Below, piece after piece: positions 1 to 5,455 of a stretch of DNA of 6,946 bases. The translations under genes and the position numbers were made by a program. Under the pieces are notes generated by a model. It did not search any database. It saw nothing but the letters and a program-made list of their open reading frames with translations, and was not told the origin of the DNA. This DNA is from an uncultured Oscillospiraceae bacterium (lineage in GTDB: Bacteria; Bacillota; Clostridia; Oscillospirales; Acutalibacteraceae): NCBI GenBank assembly GCA_900546895.1, contig UREO01000163.1, positions 1 to 6,946 on the forward strand, written 5' to 3'. Position 1 is the stretch's first letter; each line of letters starts with the position of its first letter.

Positions 1-597
1 ATCATTTTTACGGGTGTGACCGAGAGAATCCGTATATTTCACCGGATCATAATACTGGCTCTGCCTTTGCTGCTTTAAAAACTCCAGCGCCTCCTCCCTG
101 CCGTGCAGCTTTGCAACCAGATTAGCCGCTTTAATGGCGTTCATTGCGCTGTAAGGCTCTAAGCGGTATGCCTCGGTATAATTAAAGAGTGCGGCGTCAA
201 GGCGTCCCAGGCCCTCCTGGGCCTTCGCAAGGTCCCTTAGCACCGAGGCACGCTGCGCAGCGGCATAATTGATGGTGATGCCGTCTTCCTCCCGAATTCG
301 GTTCGGAAGGCTCCCCCAGCCGGAGGTGTGCAGGTATTTTCCGGCATACCGGATCGTTTCCTCATAATACTTTTTCCCCAGCCAGCTGTAGGCCTTCTCG
401 ACCAGATAGAACTGCTCCGGTATATGCGGCTCGCCGCACAGCTCAATCACCTTCAGCAGTATTTTCTCCCGATCCTGAATCTTTTCCTTCAGAGCAACGG
501 CCTCTTCTTCCAGCGCCCGGCGATGCGGCACGGTTTCCCCCAGCACAAAAAAGAGCGCCGCCGCCAGATCCGTATTGTCGTTTTTTAATTCATTCAT
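1..597 (-). CDS. TPR-like helical repeat protein, 3' end cut by window start
   Basis: The reading frame starts at ATG 597-595 and stays open for 199 codons to base 1, so the C-terminus lies outside the window. A good Shine-Dalgarno AGGTGG sits 9 nt before the ATG. The protein is helical and mostly soluble. Residues about 62-90, 117-148 and 151-175 read like tetratricopeptide units, with the typical small/aromatic spacing (for example AKAQEGLGRLDAALFNYTEA, 124-143). No signal peptide or membrane segment is seen. Residues 27-50 are charged and could be a short coiled coil. The gene follows the mcsB stop after 61 nt with no terminator between them, so it is probably cotranscribed with mcsA-mcsB. 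TPR proteins usually act as protein-interaction scaffolds; the partner here is unknown. I recognise no specific family. Confidence is high that it is a real gene, moderate for the TPR label. Confidence 0.8.
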   Translation of the reverse strand, partial: MNELKNDNTDLAAALFFVLGETVPHRRALEEEAVALKEKIQDREKILLKVIELCGEPHIPEQFYLVEKAYSWLGKKYYEETIRYAGKYLHTSGWGSLPNRIREEDGITINYAAAQRASVLRDLAKAQEGLGRLDAALFNYTEAYRLEPYSAMNAIKAANLVAKLHGREEALEFLKQQRQSQYYDPVKYTDSLGHTRKND

Positions 598-658
598 AGA
601 TATTCCCCACCTTTTTAGAAAATCTTTTCAGCAGTAAATTTTCCGATTCCCTGAATTG
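588..658 (-). other. mcsB-TPR gene junction (61-nt gap) with Shine-Dalgarno
   Basis: The gap from the mcsB stop (659-661) to the next ATG (595-597) is 61 nt. It holds the AGGTGG ribosome binding site at 607-612. I see no G+C-rich hairpin followed by T's and no clear -35/-10 pair, which favours read-through from mcsB into the TPR gene. Confidence 0.45.
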
Positions 659-1690
659 TCACGACCTTCGGAGATTCAGCTCTTGCAGAAAATCCCTGAT
701 CTTTTCAGCCCGCAGGCAGCGCCGCTCCGTAGGAGTAAGCGTTTTTCCGCTGTAAAACATCAGTGTAGCGGGCTGGACCAGAACCATCAGGCGGTTGATT
801 TCGCCGTAATCAATCGGGTCAATCAAGCCCGTAGCCACACCGAACCGGACGTTGGAAATCAGCTGCATGAATTCCTCGTTTGCCATCATCTTCGCACTTT
901 GCAAAACGGCAAGGGAACGGCTGACGGTATCTTGAATTTCAAGGCTTTCCGCCAGTTCTTTTCTGGAGGCACGTTCCTGTTCGATCAGCTGCATGGCAAT
1001 GCTTTGAAGATTCGCAATCGCTTCCTGCTCCGACAGCCCGAAGGTAACGCGGTTGGACAACTGGTAGACGGCGCCCTTCGGCTCCACTCCGGACCCAGAA
1101 GCACCGCGCAGAGCAAGACCAAGCTTACTGAGATTCGAAGAAATCCGGGAAATCCCCCCGCCTTCCCGCAGCGCGGGAAGATGCAGCATCAGCGAGGCGC
1201 GCATCCCCGTCCCGAGGTTGACGGGATTCTGTGTCAGATATCCCAGATTTTCATCAAAAGCGAAACCGAGGCATTTATCCAGAATGTCGTCCAGACCATC
1301 CGCCGTGGCAAACGCTTTTTGCGGATTCAGCCCCGCTTCCGAGGACTGAAGATGAATGTGATCCTCTTCATTGACCATGATGCTGACCGTTTCATCCTCG
1401 TTTACAAAGAAACCTCTTCCGCGGCGGTCCGATATGAAATCCGCACTGACAAGATGGCGCTCCACCAGAGAAACCGCTTCCACCCTGGACAGGCTCTCCA
1501 TGTCCGTGAATCGAAAAAGGTGGGACAGTGCCTCATTGCCGCGGAAGGTCTCCATCACTCTTTCGGAAAGCTTCTGCCGGTCGGCGCGGCTCATTTTCGC
1601 GCAGAAAGGGACGTCCGTCAGATTGCGGATGAGATGAATCTGCGTGCGGATCACAACGTCCTCTTCGCACCCGGGATTCGGGTTATTCAC
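659..1690 (-). CDS. mcsB: McsB-family protein (protein-arginine kinase homolog), active site partly degenerate
   Basis: This 343-residue protein has the usual McsB length and fold. In the family, McsB phosphorylates arginines on proteins, marking them for ClpCP and inactivating the CtsR repressor, and is stimulated by McsA. Clear McsB blocks are IMVNEEDHI (104-112), LGTGMRASLMLHLPAL (159-174), QLIEQERASR (234-243) and the C-terminal TERRCLRA (321-328). Compared with the Bacillus subtilis sequence as I remember it, several key residues are changed: the SSRIR phosphate-binding stretch is RTQIH (15-19), EEDHIR is EEDHIH (Arg to His113), the active-site Cys is Asn155, the YGEG glutamate is Ser200, and RDxxRA is RRCLRA. 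The glutamate in NEEDH (E109) and Arg164, Arg195 remain. Start: GTG 1690-1688, chosen because AGGAGG lies 8 nt upstream (1699-1704) and the family's N-terminus begins there; a longer frame to 1747 would only read into mcsA. It overlaps mcsA by 8 nt, implying translational coupling. Family assignment is firm; catalytic activity is doubtful. Confidence 0.93.
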   Translation of the reverse strand: MNNPNPGCEEDVVIRTQIHLIRNLTDVPFCAKMSRADRQKLSERVMETFRGNEALSHLFRFTDMESLSRVEAVSLVERHLVSADFISDRRGRGFFVNEDETVSIMVNEEDHIHLQSSEAGLNPQKAFATADGLDDILDKCLGFAFDENLGYLTQNPVNLGTGMRASLMLHLPALREGGGISRISSNLSKLGLALRGASGSGVEPKGAVYQLSNRVTFGLSEQEAIANLQSIAMQLIEQERASRKELAESLEIQDTVSRSLAVLQSAKMMANEEFMQLISNVRFGVATGLIDPIDYGEINRLMVLVQPATLMFYSGKTLTPTERRCLRAEKIRDFLQELNLRRS

Positions 1691-2177
1691 GGGTCTTCCC
1701 TCCTTCCAGCTCTTTGATCCGGTCGCGCAGGCTGGCGGCATGTTCAAAGTTTTCGGTGTCGATCGCCTCCCGCAGCTCCCGGCGCATCAGGCTGAGCTGC
1801 TCCTGCGGCCTGCTTTGAAGAGCGCCGCCGCCCGGAACCTTTCCGCGGTGCCTGGTATTACCGTGGATACGCTGAATCAGAGGGATCAACCGGTCGTAAA
1901 AGGTATGGTAACATTGTGCGCAGCCGACCTGTCCGCTGCGCATGATATCGTCAAAGGTCGCCCCGCAGCACTTGCAGCGAACCGGATCGTCCAATTCGGC
2001 CCCGCCGAAAAAGCCGCCCAGCAGGCTGCCGTAATCGCAGCCCAGCCCGGTCAGAAGATTTCCATACCCCAATCTCTGCGCACATTCGGCGCAGAGGGAA
2101 TATTCCGTCAATTCCCCGTTGATGATGGTTTTAATATGAGTGGTAACAGGATTTTTTCCACAGGAATCGCACAGCAT
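1683..2177 (-). CDS. mcsA: McsA, zinc-finger activator of McsB, with C-terminal UVR motif
   Basis: This 164-residue protein has the McsA architecture: four CxxC pairs (C3/C6, C29/C32, C68/C71, C86/C89) that bind Zn2+ in the family, the GCAQCYHTF block (85-93), the conserved IHGNTRHRGKVP stretch (104-115), and a C-terminal UVR motif (about 128-158). McsA proteins bind and stimulate the arginine kinase McsB and help the Clp/CtsR stress system. All metal-ligand cysteines are intact, in contrast to the altered McsB next to it. Start: ATG 2177-2175, preceded by GGGGTGAT (2181-2188), a near match to the extended Shine-Dalgarno. A TTG five codons upstream (2192) is in frame but adds nothing conserved and would place the SD inside the gene. 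It is first in a likely mcsA-mcsB-TPR operon. No ctsR gene lies upstream; the neighbour is divergent. Confidence 0.93.
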   Translation of the reverse strand: MLCDSCGKNPVTTHIKTIINGELTEYSLCAECAQRLGYGNLLTGLGCDYGSLLGGFFGGAELDDPVRCKCCGATFDDIMRSGQVGCAQCYHTFYDRLIPLIQRIHGNTRHRGKVPGGGALQSRPQEQLSLMRRELREAIDTENFEHAASLRDRIKELEGGKTRE

Positions 2178-2203
2178 AGAATCACCCCGCAAGATTATTA
2201 AAC

Positions 2204-2214
2204 ATAATATAATA
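2204..2214 (-). promoter_or_regulatory. Possible -10 region for mcsA
   Basis: Overlapping TATTAT hexamers on the minus strand (2204-2209 and 2209-2214) lie 26 or more nt before the mcsA ATG. There is no convincing -35 box, so this is a weak call. The element shares the decamer AATATTATAT with the opposite promoter region. Confidence 0.35.
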
Positions 2215-2256
2215 TTACTATTAATTTAACATGAATAGAAGATAGAAAAGCCTAAT

Positions 2257-2276
2257 TTTTGGGTGAGACCCCAAAA
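2257..2276. promoter_or_regulatory. Central palindrome in divergent intergenic region, possible operator
   Basis: TTTTGGG (2257-2263) and CCCAAAA (2270-2276) form a perfect 7-bp inverted repeat around a 6-nt centre (TGAGAC). It sits about midway between the two divergent genes and upstream of both -10-like elements. With only three G:C pairs and no T-run it is a poor terminator, so an operator is more likely. It does not match the tandem GGTCAAA heptads of CtsR boxes. No regulator can be named. Confidence 0.4.
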
Positions 2277-2314
2277 GAAAAATTTGTAACACGTTTTGTT
2301 CCTATGCAATATTA

Positions 2315-2320
2315 TATACT
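2315..2320 (+). promoter_or_regulatory. Possible -10 box (TATACT) for the Cys-rich peptide gene
   Basis: TATACT lies 25 nt before the ATG at 2346, which would give a short leader of roughly 19 nt just containing the Shine-Dalgarno. No good sigma-A -35 is present at 16-18 nt, so an alternative sigma factor or an activator is possible. I could not fit a full sporulation sigma consensus. Confidence 0.4.
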
Positions 2321-2345
2321 GTAAACCGAAAGGAGGCAAACAATT

Positions 2346-2486
2346 ATGTGTAACAACAATCTCTTTGGTGGTGGTGGCAGCTGCTGTTGGATTATCATCC
2401 TTGTCATTATCCTTTTAGTATGCTGCGGCGGTGACAACGATTGCGGTGGTTGCGGCAATTGCAACAATGGATGTGGCGGCTGCTAA
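2346..2486 (+). CDS. 46-residue Cys/Gly/Asn-rich peptide with one hydrophobic segment
   Basis: ATG 2346 follows a perfect AGGAGG (2331-2336) at 9 nt spacing and runs to TAA 2484-2486, followed directly by a strong hairpin terminator. These expression signals make such a short frame credible. The 46-residue product has three parts: a polar head MCNNNLFGGGGS (1-12), a membrane-length hydrophobic core CCWIIILVIILLVCC (13-27) bracketed by Cys pairs, and a Gly/Cys/Asn tail with spaced cysteines (C33, C36, C39, C43, C46). Ten of 46 residues are cysteine. Similar tiny Cys-rich or Gly-rich membrane peptides occur in Clostridia and Bacilli, some tied to spore coats (YjcZ-like proteins), but I cannot assign a family. 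Possible roles are metal binding, disulfide cross-linking in an envelope layer, or a small membrane regulator. It is the only plus-strand gene and is divergent from mcsA. Confidence 0.75.
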   Translation: MCNNNLFGGGGSCCWIIILVIILLVCCGGDNDCGGCGNCNNGCGGC

Positions 2487-2495
2487 ACGCACAAA

Positions 2496-2523
2496 AAGGG
2501 CTGCGAGTAAAATCGCAGCCCTT
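2496..2523. terminator. Bidirectional rho-independent terminator, perfect 11-bp stem
   Basis: AAGGGCTGCGA (2496-2506) pairs perfectly with TCGCAGCCCTT (2513-2523) around a 6-nt loop. It begins 9 nt after the stop of the Cys-rich peptide gene and, on the minus strand, lies 6 nt after the stop of the TSCPD gene. The minus direction has the better T-run (five T's, 2493-2497 read in reverse). The plus direction has a looser TTCATTCTTTATTT tail. It separates the two convergent units. Confidence 0.9.
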
Positions 2524-2529
2524 CATTCT

Positions 2530-2790
2530 TTATTTATGCTTCTGCTGCTCTTTTGCCTGTAACAATGCAATCGCCAGCTGATCCGGGCAGGAGGTAGGCC
2601 TGAACCCGCACTTGATTCCCTTCAGGCGCCGGATGGCTTCGTCGGCCTTCATTCCCTCTACAAGCGCGCAGATTCCCTTGCCGTTCCCGTTGCAGCCCCC
2701 GATGATCTTAACCGATTTGACGGTGTCATCCTCCAGCTCCAAGTCGATTTCAGAGGAACACGTCCCCTTTGTTTTGTACTGATACACCAA
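2530..2790 (-). CDS. TSCPD domain protein, TIGR03905 type
   Basis: This is an 86-residue single-domain protein. The diagnostic PTSCPDQLA block is at 65-73, preceded by GGCNGNGKGICALVEGM (32-48) and the N-terminal YKTKGTCSSEI (5-15). The TSCPD domain (named for this motif) also occurs at the C-terminus of some B12-dependent ribonucleotide reductases; the stand-alone form is common in Firmicutes and has no established role that I know. Conserved cysteines (C11, C34, C41, C61, C68) suggest metal binding or redox chemistry, which is inference. Start: TTG 2790 lies 7 nt after GGAGG and GTG 2787 lies 10 nt after; either is possible and they differ by one residue. The gene follows the PHP gene by 17 nt and ends at a strong terminator, so it is the last gene of that operon. 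Confidence 0.88.
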   Translation of the reverse strand: MVYQYKTKGTCSSEIDLELEDDTVKSVKIIGGCNGNGKGICALVEGMKADEAIRRLKGIKCGFRPTSCPDQLAIALLQAKEQQKHK

Positions 2791-2807
2791 GTTGTTTCCT
2801 CCGCTGC

Positions 2808-3647
2808 CTATTTTTTCAAATGTATTTGAGCCTTTTTCAGCGCTTCCAGCTGGCTGTCCGGCGTTACACAGGTCCCGATCGGCATTGCGACGGTAGTATA
2901 CATGCCGTGAAAATCCGTACCGCCCGTCATCACCAGGCCGTTCTCCTGCGCAATGGCGGTAAAGCGTTCCTCGTCACCCGGCCTGTTGCGCGGATGCCAG
3001 ACCTCCACGCCTTCAATTTCATGATCTTTTGCAAGCTGTTCCAACAGATCATAGCTGTCGTACTCACCGGGATGCGCCAGAACCGCAACACCCCCGGCGT
3101 CATGAATCTGCCCGATCACGTCGTGGACATCGGGATATCGGACGGGAAAATAAGCAAGCCCCGTCTTGGAATTAAACAGCTTGTGATAGGTTTCACCAAA
3201 AAAATGATTGGAATAACCCGCGTCTATCAGAGCGTGCATAATATGCTGCTTATAGATATTGGTACTCCCCTGCGCCCGGCGCAGAACCATTTCCGAAGTA
3301 ATCGGATAAAGCCTCATTACCTTCTGAACCATGATGCAGGAAGCGCGGCGGCGGCTGTCCCCGGTGCGTTTGCACAGGCCTTCCAGCCGATCGGTATTGT
3401 CGCAAAGGTAGCACAGTATATGCGCCTTTCTTCCGGTAGCAGGGTCCGTCGTTGAAAACTCGACCCCCGAAATCACTTTAATCCCATGTCTGTCCCCAAA
3501 AATTCTTGCTCTGGTCGATCCCGCAAATGTGTCATGATCAGTGACGGCAATCGTGGGGATACCATGCGTCTTGGCAAGTAGAACAACCTCGTCAATACTG
3601 ACCGAACCATCGGACATTTTCGTATGACAATGTAAATCTGCAGCCAC
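2808..3647 (-). CDS. PHP-domain metal-dependent phosphoesterase (YciV/RNase AM-like)
   Basis: This 279-residue protein is one PHP domain, a metal-dependent phosphoesterase fold. Metal-ligand motifs are present in the expected order: DLHCHTKMSDG (4-14), VTDHDT (35-40), GVEFST (61-66), the His of KAHI (H76), LAHPGEY (190-196), VWHP (216-219) and GTDFHG (243-248). This pattern resembles YciV/TrpH proteins, which in Escherichia coli act on 3',5'-nucleoside bisphosphates and short 5' RNA ends. Substrate is inferred from family only; histidinol phosphatase or a polymerase PHP domain fit less well. No signal peptide is seen, so it is cytoplasmic. Start: GTG 3647-3645 preceded by GGAAGGTGAT (3651-3660), a good SD; the DLHCH motif begins at residue 4 as usual. 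It is first in a two-gene operon with the TSCPD protein. Confidence 0.9.
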   Translation of the reverse strand: MAADLHCHTKMSDGSVSIDEVVLLAKTHGIPTIAVTDHDTFAGSTRARIFGDRHGIKVISGVEFSTTDPATGRKAHILCYLCDNTDRLEGLCKRTGDSRRRASCIMVQKVMRLYPITSEMVLRRAQGSTNIYKQHIMHALIDAGYSNHFFGETYHKLFNSKTGLAYFPVRYPDVHDVIGQIHDAGGVAVLAHPGEYDSYDLLEQLAKDHEIEGVEVWHPRNRPGDEERFTAIAQENGLVMTGGTDFHGMYTTVAMPIGTCVTPDSQLEALKKAQIHLKK

Positions 3648-3692
3648 TTAATCACCTTCCAGTCTTCGTCATTTCCATACTATTACAATCTT

Positions 3693-3721
3693 ATTATAAT
3701 ACTTTCTGACGGCGAAGGCAA
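3693..3721 (-). promoter_or_regulatory. Sigma-A type promoter for the PHP-TSCPD operon
   Basis: On the minus strand TTGCCT (3716-3721) is followed after exactly 17 nt by a perfect TATAAT (3693-3698). Transcription would start near 3686, leaving a leader of about 39 nt before the GTG at 3647. The box lies in the 83-nt gap after the ABC permease gene, marking an operon boundary. I see no terminator hairpin for the upstream ABC genes in this gap. Confidence 0.8.
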
Positions 3722-3730
3722 ATAGGCGGC

Positions 3731-4528
3731 TCATTTTAAAAGCCTTTCCGGCGTGAAAGAACGCGCCGCGACAAACCAAAGCAGACAGTCAACCGCCAGT
3801 AAAACCACCGCAATGATCAGCAAAATCAGTGCATTCAGCTGAAACAGGCCGGTGAACTGCCCCACAAAAAGAAGGACAAGCGGCAGAACGATGTACCCCG
3901 ACGTCTGAAAGGACTCCATGTAGCTTTTGCTCCTGCCGGAAACCAGCACCATAAAGACCACTCCGAAAACCGTGACCCCGGGCGCCAGAAAAAGCACGAG
4001 TACGAGCCAATTCCAGTTCAGGAAAAACGGCATGCCGAGAAGAAGGTCCCCCGCCGTGATGACGCAGGCAAACACGACAAAGGAGATGCCCGTGGCGATC
4101 ACGGATAAAAGAACACAGCTGAGCACCTTGGCTTTGAAAATGGATTTTACATTTAAAGGGGTGAGAAGCAGCGTCTGAATCGTTCCGCGTTCTTTTTCAC
4201 CGACAAAGCTGCTCGCCGCCGAAACGCTGGAAACCATCAGGGGAATCATCAGAAAGAACATGGGACAGACCACATTCGTCATAATGTAGAACATGCCTTG
4301 CTTGACGGAAAAATACGACGCTTCCCGCGGAAGGAGCTGCAGCATCTGATCAACGCCGTTCATCTCCCCGGCCGGGACGAAAAGGATCATAAGAAGATAC
4401 AGAACGGGCAGGAACAGAACCATCACCAGCGGAACCAAAACAATGGTGTTGCGCGCCATTCTGGTGTTCCAGATTTCCCCGAAATCCTTATTTACAACCG
4501 CCTGTTCGGCTGACGACAGCAATTTCAT
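3731..4528 (-). CDS. ABC-2 type transporter permease
   Basis: This 265-residue integral membrane protein has about six hydrophobic segments (near residues 28-50, 80-101, 135-158, 172-195, 211-229 and 232-254). Between segments 2 and 3 lies GEKERGTIQTLLLTP (110-124), the coupling-helix sequence typical of ABC-2 exporter permeases of the NatB/YhaP kind. Such permeases pair with a NatA-like ATPase to export ions, drugs, peptides or lipids; the substrate cannot be read here. At 265 residues it is shorter than NatB-type proteins, which have a large extracellular domain between the first two segments; here that loop is only about 30 residues. ATG 4528-4526 overlaps the ATPase stop in an ATGA, so translation is coupled. 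It is the distal gene of the ABC pair. Confidence 0.88.
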   Translation of the reverse strand: MKLLSSAEQAVVNKDFGEIWNTRMARNTIVLVPLVMVLFLPVLYLLMILFVPAGEMNGVDQMLQLLPREASYFSVKQGMFYIMTNVVCPMFFLMIPLMVSSVSAASSFVGEKERGTIQTLLLTPLNVKSIFKAKVLSCVLLSVIATGISFVVFACVITAGDLLLGMPFFLNWNWLVLVLFLAPGVTVFGVVFMVLVSGRSKSYMESFQTSGYIVLPLVLLFVGQFTGLFQLNALILLIIAVVLLAVDCLLWFVAARSFTPERLLK

Positions 4529-5433
4529 TGTGCTTCCTCCTGATGCTTCAGATATTGAAAATAGATGTCTTCCAGCGTCGGCTTTACCAGACGCGCTTCA
4601 AAAACATCATGCCCGGATTCAACGACGGTTTTCAGCAGCTTCGGCATCTGATCTTCCCGATCAAGCTCCGTCTGCCACCATCCGTCGGCGGCGTCAAAGC
4701 CGTCCAGGGAATCCCCCTCGGGAAGCCGGAAAGCGGCCTGGATGCGGCAGCCGATCTCGCCGCAAAGGGCTTCGAGGCTTCCCCCGGCGATCAGTCTGCC
4801 TTTATCGACGATCCCATAGCTGTCGCAGATATCCTGCGCGTAACGCAGCTGATGGGTGCACAGGAACACCGTTGTGCCGGAATTGCCCGCCAAGTCCGTA
4901 ATCATGGTATTGACCGTCTGTGCGGATTCCGGATCAAGCCCGCTGGTGGGCTCGTCCAAAAAAAGCACCTGAGGACGGTTGATCAGCGCGCGGGCCAGAG
5001 AAAGGCGCTGCGCCATACCGGTAGAATATTCGCTCAGCTTTTTTTCGCGCGCGTCCCACAGGTCAAGCTCTTTTAAAAGCTGGGCCGCCCGCTCGTTGCC
5101 CTCGTCAAGGCTCAGTCCCGCCGTCTGGGCAAAAAAGAGAAGATTCTGCGTACCCGTCAGCTGGCCGTACATTCTGGCGGATTCCGTCATGACCCCGCAA
5201 AGCCTGTGAATGTCGCCGGGGGCTTTTACCGGATTCAGGTCAAGCACCGTACACTCTCCCTGCGTCGGCTTCAAGAGCCCCGTAAACAGTTTGACGGACG
5301 TCGTCTTTCCGGCCCCGTTCGGGCCCAGAAAGCCGTAAACGCTGCCCTGCGGAATGTCCAGATTCAGGTCGTTCAGGGCATTGATTTTCCCATCATAGGA
5401 TTTCGTAAGACCTTTTGCGCTGACTGCGTACAA
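4525..5433 (-). CDS. ABC transporter ATP-binding protein (NatA/CcmA-like)
   Basis: This 302-residue ATPase carries all ABC motifs: Walker A GPNGAGKTT (37-45), Q-loop region with Glu84, signature YSTGM (136-140) with the following AQRLSLARAL, Walker B VLFLDE (156-161), D-loop SGLD (164-167) and H-loop His194. The YSxGM signature is normal for the ATPases of ABC-2 exporters. A C-terminal domain (about 225-302) ends in PTLEDIYFQYLK, also common in this subfamily. It would energise the permease encoded next. Start: TTG 5433-5431, with AGGAGG 8 nt upstream; no ATG is near and MYAVSAKGLTKSY fits the family N-terminus. The gene starts 22 nt after the hydrogenase stop, so the three genes may be one transcript. 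Substrate is unknown. Confidence 0.92.
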   Translation of the reverse strand: MYAVSAKGLTKSYDGKINALNDLNLDIPQGSVYGFLGPNGAGKTTSVKLFTGLLKPTQGECTVLDLNPVKAPGDIHRLCGVMTESARMYGQLTGTQNLLFFAQTAGLSLDEGNERAAQLLKELDLWDAREKKLSEYSTGMAQRLSLARALINRPQVLFLDEPTSGLDPESAQTVNTMITDLAGNSGTTVFLCTHQLRYAQDICDSYGIVDKGRLIAGGSLEALCGEIGCRIQAAFRLPEGDSLDGFDAADGWWQTELDREDQMPKLLKTVVESGHDVFEARLVKPTLEDIYFQYLKHQEEAQ

Positions 5434-5455
5434 AAGCGATCCCTCCTTTTTCCCT

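Noticed and set aside
656..1717. Long plus-strand frame of 353 codons opposite mcsB
   Set aside because: It is antisense to a clear McsB homolog, has no good ribosome binding site and its translation resembles no protein family; a by-product of codon bias in the real gene.
2190..2192. TTG as the mcsA start
   Set aside because: The Shine-Dalgarno-like GGGGTGAT would fall inside the gene, and the ATG at 2177 places the first CxxC at the usual position of McsA.
2257..2276. Dyad as a rho-independent terminator or a CtsR box
   Set aside because: The stem has only three G:C pairs and no T-run, and it is an inverted repeat rather than the tandem GGTCAAA heptads of CtsR sites.
2178..2345. Riboswitch or small RNA in the largest intergenic gap
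   Set aside because: Apart from the short dyad and promoter-like elements no structured leader is visible, and both predicted leaders are only about 20 nt.
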